A stretch of 64,000 nt of DNA from Coniella vitis (taxonomy: Eukaryota; Ascomycota; Sordariomycetes; Diaporthales; Schizoparmaceae): the NCBI GenBank assembly GCA_011317545.1, contig WUJK01000002.1:1612001-1676000 (forward strand), written 5' to 3'. The notes beneath the pieces are model-generated. The model was not told the origin of the DNA. It saw nothing but the letters and a program-made list of their open reading frames with translations, and searched no databases. This document shows positions 33,427 to 44,444 of the stretch, in pieces; the first letter of the stretch is position 1; the number at the start of each line of letters is the position of its first letter. The translations under genes were made by a program, and so were the position numbers.

Positions 33427-36400
33427 ATGCATGCGCCAGCCCAAATATCTCCAGCAATGGCGACTCTGTCTGCTGGCGCTCTGCCACCCCCGAAGCAAAT
33501 CCGCTTCGTTAACAACCAAGGACAGCCTCCGTCAAAGAGACGTCGTGTAAATGCTGCGTGAGTGCAACCGTATCCTCTATTTCCGCGCCATTTTCGGTAT
33601 TTGAATGCAAGAACCCCCTTATGTCCTGTCTTGCTGCGGGCGGGATTGTGTGGGGACCCCGGGGCGAAGGGGGGGGGCGTTCCCTATATTAGTCGACTAG
33701 CTGCAGCGTCCGATGTCAACATCACCGCTGATGACTTACTCGATAACGGAGAGCTACTGTCCAAACCTGTTGAGCTGATAATGTCTGTGCTTCAAGATGC
33801 CTTACCTGCCGCAAACGTAAAACGAAATGCGATGGAGAGAAACCGACATGCTTGACATGCAAAAAGAATGGCCACCATTGCCTTGGGTACCCCGACCATC
33901 CCGAGAGAGCGAAGCACGAGACCACGGACGTCCCGGTCAAGGTCGAAGCAGAAAGACTCGATCCACAGACGGACGTGACTTCCACAAATGTGACGGCGGG
34001 TGGCACAGAAGTCGAACAAGACATTGACCGCGTTGACCAAGTCCAGGAACGCGGGCGCGACTCCTCTGCGCTGAACAAGAGTGATTCCCCCTCGACATCA
34101 AGAAGACCGACACCGCTCACGAAGAGAGAGTCGTATGAGGGTGGGCAGGAATCTCCGGCAATCCATACGCCTGGGAGGTCGGCAAGGCCAGTATCCACCC
34201 GTCGAACAGTATCCTTTTCTGAGGATGGCCGAAACTCCAGCAATCGCTCGCCGCTTCCGCATCGCCACGACACGCACAAGGTGCCCTACTTTCGCTATTT
34301 TGGACCAACCGCAATCATTCCTGGCCTCAAGCAGATGGTTGTCAATATCGGACCCTATAACTGGCGACGAAGCAGCAGAGCGTCTACATCGGTTCCATCG
34401 CCTCTCTCGCTTTGGAGCCACCGGAGTGCGCCTTCGCATGCCGAAACCGTGCTGGAGCCTCTTGATGACTTGCCAGTCTACGATCCCAACGACCACATGC
34501 CTGTGGCTCCTCTCATCATAAGTCTCGTCGAAATTTTCTTCCTGCACCTGGGCTGTATCCATCCATTCTTGCGCGGCGACAAAATCATTCGCCTCGTGCG
34601 AGAGAAGAAGGTGGAGGCGATCCTTGTCGATGCAATGTGCGCGTTGGCTGCACGGTTTGCCAACTTTGAGACCCTGCCCGGCGCCGTTGAAGGCTCAGCA
34701 CCGGAATACGGACATTTCTTTGCACAAAGAGCCAAAGCCGCGACGGTAGACACGTTCCCATGTCCGACTGTTGGTGCCGTACAGGCGTACTTGCTGATGG
34801 CTTACGAAGGCTTTGGCGCCAACCAAGACAGTTCGCTCTGGATGTATCTCGGGCTTGCCATTCGCATGGCATTCGACATGGGTCTCCAGAAGAAGGAAGG
34901 GGTGCAGTACCAGGGAGATAAAGACTCTTGGTATACCGGGTCTTGGAACCGATCCGCAACGGATCTTGAGGATGAAGGAGACTCACCTGCCGTGGAAGAG
35001 GACAAGCTGAGTCCGCAGGAGCAACAAGAGATTGTGCAGGAGCGCATCGATACAGCGTGGGCTGTCTATATTCTGGACCGCGTCATATCTACTGGAACAG
35101 GCCGTACAGTCACTGTCCGAGATGATGAGTTTGAACTGCCCATTCCACCGCTCGTCGTGGACTCCTCCACAGGGCTGCCGGCACCGTATCCTGTATTTGC
35201 CCACATCATCCAGCTCCACGGTCGTGTCACCGATGTGCTCAACAAGGTCCGCAAAGTGTCTGACCTGACGGATGAAAAACTGGCCATGTTGGCCAAGATT
35301 GAGCGCGAACTCACCGGCGTCCACGAGAAGCAAGATCCGAGGCTACAGTTCAATCCGCTCCATTTCCACAACTATGTCCGGCATGGCCAGGGGACGCTCT
35401 TTATACTTTTGCACGTCTGGTTCCATGCCTGTATCATTATCCTGCACCAGCCGCTGCTCACTCCGTTTGGCAACCGACATCACCAGCTCACGTCCACGAG
35501 CAGGGAGCTAGCCATGTCGAGCGCCAAGACAATTGCCGATATTCTCGCCTTTGCAGAAGTCATTGATCCTAACAGCTATCGAAGCAGTCCCTTTACCTCA
35601 CAACCCATGTACATTGCTGCATGTGCCTTCTTGACGGAGTTGTCAGCTCAGTCGTCGCAGTCCATGCCCCAAAGTGCGTTGCCAGGACCAGGCAAACAAA
35701 ACGGGGCACCCACCCACGACGGCATGTCGGCAAAAGCAGGTGATGGCGTCGACGAGCCGACAAAGCATTCTCTGCTCGCAGAAAAGGCCAATGAGAATTA
35801 CCAGCGATGCTACAAGAGTCTTCAGCAATTGCAGGAATACTGGGGAGGTGTCACATACATTATCAATGTGCTGGACCAGCGGTCAAAGGGCACCTGGGAC
35901 TGCGAAACGTATACTGCTGAAGAGTATGCAAGCACCAAAACGCCGCGCAGACCGTCGTCGCTGTGCATGTCTGCTCACCCAGACAACCTGATGGCCTGGT
36001 CGCTCACGGGGACGACCAATTCACCCAACTCCACCCTCACTAGACTCTTCCAAAACAAGAAGACTGGTACGCATCCCTCCGCTCAGCTGCCTACTCTGCA
36101 ACCCCAACTTCCTCCCGTGACTGCGCCAACTCCGCCAGGTAACTGGAGGTTTGACCCTGTACGCCAAAGCTTACCCGAAAACACTGGCCCCTTCTCGCCG
36201 ACCATTCCGCAGCCTGTTGTCTCTGCTGTTCGATATTCCATGGATTCGACTCAGCACGGCCGTGGTGCGTCGTCGATGCTGCACATACACAATAACGATA
36301 GCTCTAGACGTGCGTCCCAGCTTGATGCTTTGCCTTCCATTGAAGCAATACCCATCACCCCAGGGAGCGACGGTCGACTGCACACTTTGTCCAGTATTAC

Positions 36401-36827
36401 CAACAACAACAACAACAATAATAATAATAACCTTGCCTTGTCGTCAGCCCACCAAAATCCCTTTACGCCGTCATCGAGTTACGAGTCCTCGGGTCTCCAT
36501 GCAGGGTCACCATCGAGTTCTATGGGCGAGCCGGGAACTTCACAGCATCGTACAAGCTCTTTGCACAGTTCGAATGCGACCATGTCGACCGACGTGCTGA
36601 ATCCCTACGGACACGGGTTTGCAACAAATGGGCTGGCGTCTGGTTCCTTCTCGTACATGGAAAGTGCGGGGTCGATTGCCGACGCAATCATGGTCGAGCA
36701 GGTCGATCTCGAGTCGATGCATTTGCCCAATGACATGTTTGGGCCGTGGGACTTGTTCCCTGGCGCCAACCTTGATGTATTCGACACCTCCAACTTGAAC
36801 CATGGGGCAGACCAAGGACATTTGTGA
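33427..36827 (+). CDS. Large Zn(II)2Cys6 transcription factor with MHR domain
   Basis: Two exons (33427-33557, 33797-36827) code 1053 residues; the ATG at 33457 is an alternative start. The splice joins KRRRVNAA to CLTCRKRKTKC, restoring an exact zinc cluster C-x2-C-x6-C-x6-C-x2-C-x6-C right at the exon border. The next 100 residues are charged and Ser/Pro-rich. A conserved block starts at VPYFRYFGPTAIIPGLKQMV. The MHR (PF04082-like) follows: FFLHLGCIHPFLRGDKI, DAMCALAARFANF, AYLLMAYEGFGANQDSSLWM, IRMAFDMGLQ, and the AWAVYILDRVISTGTGR segment. The C-terminal third is low-complexity, with a poly-Asn run coded by AAC/AAT repeats at about 36400-36432, and ends in an acidic-aromatic tail (MFGPWDLFPGANLDVFD) resembling an activation domain. 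Large regulators of this layout govern carbon use or development in fungi; I cannot assign this one. Confidence 0.92.
36400..36432. repeat. AAC/AAT microsatellite coding poly-Asn
   Basis: In-frame trinucleotide repeat in the low-complexity C-terminal part of the large zinc-cluster regulator. Confidence 0.85.
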
Positions 36828-37689
36828 TTTCCTTGTCTACTGCATATGTCTGTCTGCGTCTCTGTGTGCAGTTTTGTTTTCGCAACGAGACTTTTGTCTC
36901 GGCAGTTCCAGTTGGTCTTTGTCGGGCCGCGGTCGCCAGAATCGAGACCGGCGGTTGATGGGAAGCGACTGCATTGTTTGGCGTCGAGGAAGATGCTTTG
37001 CCTCATTGTATGTCAGCGGCTGTGTGTGCCGGTGGGCGTGCTGGTGGCGTTCTTCTTCATTTCCACAACCCGCTGTATACATGCATTTGGTGGGCACGCT
37101 ATGATGTTCAAGCTCGATGGAAAGTGAAACTGTATGGGGGCTTTCTAGGCTTGTGGTAGCGATTTTGCCCTTTTCTCTCGTATTTTTTTTTTTCTTTCCT
37201 TCACGTTGTCGGGGGGGGGGGGCAAGTCGCGGTCGGTTTGGAAGCATTGGATTCGCTTGCAATAGTAATCAGTGAGAGATGAGACTTTTGCGATTACATG
37301 TTGGTTTTTTTGTTTTTTAATGTGAAGTGGCTGGTTTCCTCACTGGCTCAGATTTGACTCGATTGGGATGGGGCAAGAGGAGGATTTGATGATGGGATTA
37401 TTGTGAATATTTCAAAACCTTGGTTTGGTATATATTGAATAGTCAGTCAATCGCAAAGTCATGAGACCCGGGATGAAGTGATGAGGCTTTGATTCTCAAA
37501 ATGTGCATTCTATTTACCATTCTTGGATATTCCACGTTATGAATTTGATGAAACATGATGATGGCCTGACCAGGATTGCTGTGTAGAACATGTTGTGCCA
37601 ACGCTTGAATTATAGAGCTTGTCTATATATTCTAAACCTCAAATTGAACCCATTCATAGAATTATTCCACTTCTCATGTTCCAAATCGT
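36828..37689. other. Convergent spacer
   Basis: The 860 bp between the end of the large regulator gene and the end of the His-rich gene contain no supportable gene. An eleven-G run lies at about 37211-37221 beside T-rich tracts. Confidence 0.55.
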
Positions 37690-38343
37690 TCACTCCTGCC
37701 CAGGCATCAGCATGCCCGTCTCGCCACTCGCATCCCGGTTTCCCAGCGCCGAATGTGCGGGATGCGGATTCGTCCCTGGGAAATTATTGCCGGCTTCTGC
37801 TCGTGTGATCTTCTCATCAAAGCCTCCTCCTCCTCCTGCCCCGCCCGATCCTTGTTCTCCTCGAGCATGAGCGCCGACACCGGTATCAGCACCAGTGAGA
37901 CCCAGGGGTGGCTGTTGTTGTTCTTGTTGGTGGTGGTGGTGGTGGTGCGTTTGTCCATCTGTCCCGCCAGCACCAGTGGTGTTGGTAAAGTTCTCGCGCG
38001 GCTGGTGGTTAGGCGGCAACCCCGTGGCACCGACGGGTTGGCGCGGGTGATGGTGTCCTAGGCGGGGTTGTTTGTCTGCGTGGTTGTGTGTGGTGGGGAC
38101 GTCATTGTAGTTGTGCTGGTGGGTATGGTGGTGCTCATGCTCATGCTCGTGCCCGTGATTGATGTTTTCGGGAAACTCATCCTTGGGTGCGGGACGGTCG
38201 GTGCCGGTGATGTTGGGCTCGCTGCCCAGGGCGGCGGTGGTTTCTGCGTTGGGACGGGCTGTGGGGGGCAGTTCGGAGGAGGAGGAGGATGTGGAAGTTG
38301 CTTCGTGGGATTTGTATGGGTGGATTATCTTTTTGAGAGTGTC

Positions 38344-38346
<3 letters not shown>
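37690..38346 (-). CDS. His-rich, intrinsically disordered hydrophilic protein
   Basis: A single-exon frame of 218 residues that I do not recognise as a named family. There is no signal peptide and no membrane helix. The start MDTLKKIIHPYKSHE is basic and could form a short amphipathic helix. The rest is low in hydrophobic residues and high in His, Gly, Asn, Gln and Pro. A block of alternating His and Glu (HGHEHEHEHHHTHQH) lies at about residues 65-80, and six His with QQEQQQ at about 139-150, so it may bind metal ions. The composition is that of hydrophilin/LEA-like stress proteins found in conidia, but this is inference. The start codon is preceded by a long CAA repeat in the leader. Codon choice is regular, which supports real coding. 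Confidence 0.7.

Positions 38347-38375
<29 letters not shown>
38347..38375. repeat. CAA microsatellite in the leader of the His-rich gene
   Basis: On the minus strand, CAA units run directly up to the start codon. Such repeats commonly form unstructured leaders. Confidence 0.85.
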
Positions 38376-38378
<3 letters not shown>

Positions 38379-39542
38379 TAGATTGGCTTTGTTTGGTTTT
38401 GAATTGGTTGTGCTGTTGATGATGATGATGATTGTGGTGTGTTTTGGTTTCTTGGAGTTGATTCGGAAGTAGGTGATGGATGATGATAGCCCACGGGATC
38501 TGAACATCAAGAATTATAAATATATATACCCTTCACTTGATTCCAAAAATAAAAGACCGGTTTCCCCCCCACGGGTCTTTTTTCATTCCCAAGTTGAGGA
38601 TGCATAACGTCACTCGTGTGTTTTTGCTCGCCACCAGCCTCGATTTGCTGTAACTCATAAAACGCAATAAACTACATAGTATATAGTATTACCTAAGATG
38701 TATTTAAGCCGAAACCGGGTTAACCCTTTCAACTTCCAACCTGCTCTCTCTTCCCCCTCAATATCCCCTGTTCTCAAAGGGTTTCTCCAAAAAAAGGGGG
38801 GGGGGGAATGTCGTAATGTGTGCAAGTACTTCTACTTGGAAAAGGTGGGGAGAATACCGTTTCCATCCTAGAAAAGTAGGTGCGATTCTATGTTACTGCT
38901 ATGTAACATAGTAGTACCGTGAAAGAAAAAATCCGGGGGAGAAAAAAAGACGCGACGGGATGACGTAAGGTACTTGGGTACGTACATGGGTACTTAATAT
39001 GTGGGGAATGGGGGATCCAAAAGGAAGAGATAGATAGATCGTATGTTGGGGAAGCATTGTGGTTACCTTTTGTTGGCTTGAATGAATGGTAAAAAGCCTA
39101 CTTACTATGTTGTTTGATTATCTGTAGAATTGAACAAAGGGTGCAGCCATTGGACAAAATGAGGAATTTTAGAGTGTTGCCATTCAGGCTGGACTGTTGT
39201 TGCCTGTGTTGGATATGGTTGAGTACATTGGGAGTTTGAGTGGTAGGCAACACGCCTGATTGATAGATACAGTCTTGCGAAACTTTGACCTGACTATATA
39301 CAAGGATAACTCGTGATAATGTGCTGAGAATCGCAGATTATCCTGTTGATTTCTTTCTTTCTTTCTTTCTTTCTTTCTTTTTTTTTTCAATCGAAAAACA
39401 ACTCGTGTGTCAATCCCAATTTCAAGCCCAGCCAATATGTCGATTGACCAACACACCACTTTTCCTCTTTCTTTCTTTCTTTTTTTTATTAAAAAAAACA
39501 AAAAACTAAGAGACAGGTTGAAAAAAAAAAGACAGACAGCAA
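38376..39542. other. Intergenic region between the His-rich and lactonase-like genes
   Basis: The region contains the promoter of the minus-strand His-rich gene and the 3' end of the lactonase-like gene. No gene was found. It includes a TACATAGTA copy at 38673, a run of G near 38798-38806, TTTC microsatellites at about 39353-39380 and 39467-39482, and A-rich tracts. Confidence 0.5.
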
Positions 39543-41605
39543 TCACATCTGCCCAGCAGCATAATCCCCCTTCGCAGCCACCGTCGCATAAAACAGCTTC
39601 GTCTCAGCGCAGAGAACCAGCCGGCCATCACCCGTGAACTGGAAGTTGGCCGACGTGGTGCCCAGGTAGATCTTGCCAATGAGCGTGCCGGCGGGGTTCC
39701 AGACGTGCACGCCATCGCCGCAGCCGGCGTAGACGTTTCCCGCCGCGTCACAGTGGACGCCTAGAAAAGTCACGCGGGTGGTTAGAGTCTTGTTTGTGGT
39801 TTGTGGTTTGGTTTGGGTTGTTTCGTTTCGTTCTCCGTTGAGGCTCTCTCGCGTAGAGAGGCTAAAAAAAGACGAGCAAGCAGGAAACAAGGCAGAGACT
39901 AGAAAAGGAGAGGAAAAGAGGGAACTGTGGAGGGGACATACCGTCAGGAACACCAGAGTCAACAAAGGCAAAAGTCTTGCGGTTGTCCCAGGTGCCGTCG
40001 TCTTTGACATCGAATCGGTAGCTATTTGACATGTCCAGAATCAACACGGAGGATCGAGCCTCGAATTCAATTTCGAAGGAATGGGGAACATGTGGGACTT
40101 ACATGGAAGCAGGGTTTGAAAAGTTGTATCCCCAGAAACCCTCGTTGACGCCCGTATCGGTAACATAGGCATATTTGCCATCAGGGGAGAAGGTAATACC
40201 TAAGGAATATAGAGTCAATACACACAATGACACATCATTCAAGCAAAACATGACATGGAACACGGGAACGAATATGTGTGAAGCGACTGGAAAAGGGGAA
40301 AAAAGAAAATAGAGCCTACCATTCGGAAGAACAAACCCATCTGCAACAATGGTCACCGCGCCGGTCGTGTCATTCCACCGATACACCTGGTTGCGCAGGC
40401 CTGGCGGTGGGCGGAAATCCTGCAGGTAGCCGTACAGCGTGTCGGTGAAGTAGAGGTCTTTGTTGACAGGGTGCACGACCGCGTCGTTGAGCGAGCTGAA
40501 TTGCCGCCCGAAATAGTTGTTGACCAGGACCGTTGTGTTGTACGGCTCGCGGGGGTGCATGAGGACGACTTGCGAGGTGTTGTAGTCGCCGGCACCTTCG
40601 GCCAGGTAGGCGATTTGACCGCGGAAGTTGGTTGCGCCTACGTTTCAAGTCAGTGACTTGCGCGAGATCCAAGGCCTTGCAAGTTGCGAATATTTGCTCC
40701 CCCATGTTGGCTAGTTTCTTGAGCTACATTCAGTGCGCAGAGCGGTATCAGGTCGTTCATGGTATGGGATACAAGAATCCAGACAGACGACTTACCATTT
40801 GGGTTGACGATTGTAGGATTCGACGGAACAACCGTCACTGTGACCTGCCCCGTCGCGTTTGTCAAATTCTTGACTGCATCGGCCTCCGAGATGGAGATCT
40901 TTTGAATGATGGCAGACTTGTGGAGGCCGGTTCCCGCCGCCACGGCACCTGCGTTTTGCACGAAAAAGGCCTCATTGGTTGGTTCGTACCTGTCGGGTCA
41001 TATTAGCCTAGCCTTTTCTATTTCTCTGGTTGTACATGATTTTGTGCTGCCTGCTTCCATGCGTGCATCAGATAAAAGAGAGTTGCTGTGTGTATATTAG
41101 GTGGGAGTGCATATGCCTCGGTGAAGATTGATTCCCGCTTGTTAAGAGGGAAAAAGCAGACAACCTCATACATACCATACAACAGCCTCATGGTAGAGGG
41201 GATTCGTCTCGGTTTCCGCAATCAGCGTCAACGTAGGATTGTCTCCTATCACTGACAAGAATTCCTCATCGTAGATGTGGAAGGGCTTCGCCAAGAGGTC
41301 GTCTGCCGAGATGCCCGGCGGCATAAAGATCTGGGTCCCATTGACAACCGTAGATGGCGGTACAATCGTCGGCCAAACTGTCGTTTTAATTTCCAAAGCA
41401 CCCTCATTAGAACCGGGATGTTGGACTGGCCAAGGAGCGAGGTGCGAATCCACTCACCGTTGAAGCTTTTTTGGTCAATGATTTGAGCCTGGGCGGGAAC
41501 ATCGGTACCCTTCTGGGCGTGTACGGTAAGGCTGGCTGGATTGAGCAACGACTGCAACTGCACAGCAGCCCACAGGGCCAACACTGGAGATAAAGCCCAA
41601 GCCAT
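39543..41605 (-). CDS. Secreted SMP-30/gluconolactonase-like beta-propeller protein
   Basis: Seven exons (41605-41458, 41377-41176, 40989-40796, 40637-40320, 40199-40103, 40021-39942, 39760-39543) code 418 residues. The chosen start opens a signal peptide (MAWALSPVLALWAAVQL). The frame is open a further 101 codons upstream to an ATG at 41908, so a longer form with an internal signal anchor is possible. Propeller hallmarks are SSLNDAVVHPVNKDLYFTD (metal-ligand Asn and following strand), ITFSPDGKYAYVTDTG, and DGVHCDAAGNVYAGCGDGVH near the end. Proteins of this fold are calcium-dependent lactonases acting on sugar lactones or related esters. Several N-glycosylation sites support secretion. The true substrate is unknown. 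Neighbouring genes give no clue. Confidence 0.87.
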
Positions 41606-43232
41606 GGTTCGAAGATGACCGCTGTAGGCCCTCGTAGTTGTGGTGATAGTAGCGTTGTTGTTGACTCTGACCGCCGTAGCAGCGAAACCATCAACAAGAG
41701 ACGACTTGTTGCTGCTAGAGTCTTTCTTCTCTTCCTCCACCGATGAGGATGGCCGTGGAATATGAGCTCCTCTTATAGTTGCAGAGACAGGACCAGAAGG
41801 AGAAGAAGGACAAGAACAAGAACAAGAACAAGAACCTGGGCAATTTAATGCCCCAGCGGTGATATGCGTGTGCGGGGTGCCATTCGTGTCTTTGGCCATA
41901 ATCATCATCGTTTTGCACCATCCATGAGTACCATATTATTTGGGGCCGCGCGCTCAACTTGGGTCCCACACCCCACTTCTCTCCTCTTTGCTTTCCTCTC
42001 GCCCTCTTGTCTGTGTGTCCGATCGTCAAGGGCTTGGCGGCTGGTTTTTGCGTCTGTCCGCTATTTCGGCTATACAAGTAGCTGCCCCCGAGTCTCCAAG
42101 ACTTGCCAAGATGGAAGCGGGTTGGGCCAAGTAAGTACTTGACTGTAAAATCTAGTCAGCAAGTATCCCTCCTCAGCTATTACCCCAACCGTGGTGATAT
42201 CATGTTCGTGTATGTGGTTGTCTGTTTTTTACGTTGCCGGTTAACTTACGGCTTAGTCTTCTCCAAACACTCGGTAGCATTCACTGAATCACTGGTGGTC
42301 GTCGTCGGTTCGTTAGTTTCCTCTGCTACGAGGTAAAGTAGAGGAGAAGAACTAATGATAGCCACAATGGGCAAAAGGCCAACAGAAAGTGGAGCAGGCC
42401 GGTGCGGGGAGAGAGAGAGCCAAGCACAGTAAGTGGGAATTCTGTTGGTCATGGAAGATTACTACATGGCAAGCAGTTTCTGCGATTTTCTCGCCGATCG
42501 TATTACTATACACACTATGCTTGGCTGTAAGTAAATGCACGGTATTATTTGCCCAGTTGGCCAGCCAAAGTAAACTTGCAAGATTGACCACAGGCGAGTC
42601 TTGGCTGGTGCGGTCAGTTCAGATACCGTATTATAATTGATCTGATAAGTGGCTGGAATGGTTGGTGATTCGTGAAATCTAAGGACCCATATCGCGAGAG
42701 ATTGTGCTCTTGGACGCTTATTACCAAATGGTTTGTGAACACCTTTTGGGAAAAACGGGCGATATAATCTCATGATAAAGTAGAACGTGTGTGTACTTAC
42801 TATATTGGAAGCCAACTTCCCCAAAGAACAAGCTGTACACAGCTTGCTTTCGCCTTTAATACTGTCACGTGGGCATAATTTCGTAGAGACACATCTGAAG
42901 AACCAAGGCGCACACGCACTGGGTTGTGACATATGTGGGCTGGATGCAATATCGTCAAGATCCGTGAGAGCAGCTCTTGTTAACAGCTTCATCAGTCACG
43001 CTTCATGGTTGGTTGAGACGCGGTCGTATGACATGAAATAAATCTGTACCGTCTGGATATGCAATCATTGCGAGTGAACAAATGAACCAGAAACTCCAAA
43101 ACGCCTTCAGCGAGGCATGTCGTATTGCCTGCGGACCGGCTCAATGTTCCCCGCCGATATCCCTTTTGGGGGCAACTCAGAGACCTCATGCTATCTTTTT
43201 GTCTCTTACTTGCTCGCTTCCACAAGGCACCC
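41606..43232. other. Upstream region of the lactonase-like gene
   Basis: No gene is supported here apart from the possible 101-codon extension of the lactonase-like gene (to 41908). A 176-codon minus-strand frame at 42462-42992 has no recognisable content and was not accepted. Confidence 0.5.
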
Positions 43233-44444
43233 CTAGCGCTTCGAAAAGGACGACTTTGTCTTTTTCTGGACCTTGGCTGGTGGTGCAGTTTCCGCCTCGC
43301 TCTCGTCCTCCTCTTCCGCCGAGTCCTCCTCGATATCGTCGTGGTCCACCTCGTCCTCGTCCAGCGACTCCTCTGCGAACTCGTCCATATCAATCTCGTC
43401 CTGGTCTTCCTCGTCCGAGTCTTCCTCCGAGTCGGAAGCAGTTCCATTGGGAATGGGCAGGTCGTCGTCATCTTCATCTCTGCGTCGCGCAACTCCATTG
43501 GACAGCGCCTCGTCCTCCTGGCCCTCCACGTAAATGACACCCTCCTCTCCATCGTCCTCCTCGTCACTGCTATCAGCAGCAGCCGCACCCCGGGTCTTGT
43601 TGCCCCGACGCAGCGTCATTTGCGCCTCCAGCATGTCCAGTTTGCCCTTGAGTGCCAACAAGCTGTTGAGGCCTCTCGATCTTTCCTCGAGCACGCGGTT
43701 GAGCTCTGCCAGGCGTCTCTGTATCTCTGGCTGCGTAGCAAGAGCGCCTCCGTGGGCGATAAGGGTCCACTGCACAAAGGACATGAGGTTGTGGGCACGG
43801 CCGGGTCGTCGGTGCAGACGCGATGCAAGCTGGGTGAGAAGCGCGCTCGCAAGGCTCGAGTCAAGTCGCTGGATGGTGTTGCGGATAACGGTGGTGTCGG
43901 AGATCTGAAGGCACGACTCGAGGAGGTCGGCATCGTCTGTTCGCAGCGCCTGTGCCAGGACGGTGCCCAGAGAGGTGGCAGAGGGAGCCGTTATCTGGCG
44001 CGGTGGGAGAGTGGCAAGGGCACTGTTTGTCTGGGGGTTGGCGCCCTGGAGGGCGGCGGCGACATCGACGGTCTCGTGGTTGCGGATCAGGTCGCCAAAT
44101 GTGGGCTCTTCGTCATCATCGTCATCTTCTTCTTCTTCTTCGTTGCCGTCACCTTGGCCTTTCACCTCAGCGTCCGAATCCGCGCCGTTTGCTTGTAACG
44201 ATGCCTTGGCACCCTCTGAGGCCCGCACGGCCGTTTGCTCATCGTCGTCAAGATCGGATATGTCGTCGTAGTTGCTCTCGGAGTCGCTCGAAATCTCGAT
44301 GGGCTCGCCCTGTTTTGCGGAGCTGACGGATTGGCCTGGGACTGAGACTGAGGCCTTGCTTTCATCCAGCCTTGCTGCATTGGGTTGTTTGGCAGTTTGG
44401 TGCATTGGCTTTGCAACTGCTGCCAGCTTCCTCTTTGTCGCCAT
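43233..44444 (-). CDS. Nucleolar Utp12-domain protein (Utp5-like, SSU processome)
   Basis: A single-exon gene of 403 residues. A basic start (MATKRKLAAVAKP) and an acidic stretch (Glu/Asp run at about residues 100-113) precede the Utp12 domain (PF04003-like), which runs from about TFGDLIRNHETVDVAAAL to ALKGKLDMLEAQM (residues 115-280) and includes LAQALRTDDADLLESCL and LLTQLASRLHRRPGRAHNL. The last 110 residues are almost entirely acidic and end in a lysine-rich tail (KVQKKTKSSFSKR), a common nucleolar layout. Utp12-domain proteins belong to the UtpA/UtpB parts of the small-subunit processome that binds nascent pre-rRNA. Yeast Utp5 has a WD40 propeller in front of this domain; it is absent here, and no propeller is coded upstream. 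Confidence 0.88.
   Translation of the reverse strand: MATKRKLAAVAKPMHQTAKQPNAARLDESKASVSVPGQSVSSAKQGEPIEISSDSESNYDDISDLDDDEQTAVRASEGAKASLQANGADSDAEVKGQGDGNEEEEEDDDDDEEPTFGDLIRNHETVDVAAALQGANPQTNSALATLPPRQITAPSATSLGTVLAQALRTDDADLLESCLQISDTTVIRNTIQRLDSSLASALLTQLASRLHRRPGRAHNLMSFVQWTLIAHGGALATQPEIQRRLAELNRVLEERSRGLNSLLALKGKLDMLEAQMTLRRGNKTRGAAAADSSDEEDDGEEGVIYVEGQEDEALSNGVARRRDEDDDDLPIPNGTASDSEEDSDEEDQDEIDMDEFAEESLDEDEVDHDDIEEDSAEEEDESEAETAPPAKVQKKTKSSFSKR

Noticed and set aside
42462..42992. Minus-strand frame of 176 codons upstream of the lactonase-like gene
   Set aside because: Mixed composition without motifs, and located in an AT-richer promoter-like stretch.
43125..44198. Plus-strand frame of 357 codons opposite the Utp12-domain gene
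   Set aside because: Mirror of acidic codons (GAG/GAC give CTC/GTC), producing Leu/Val-rich nonsense; the minus strand has the Utp12 domain.
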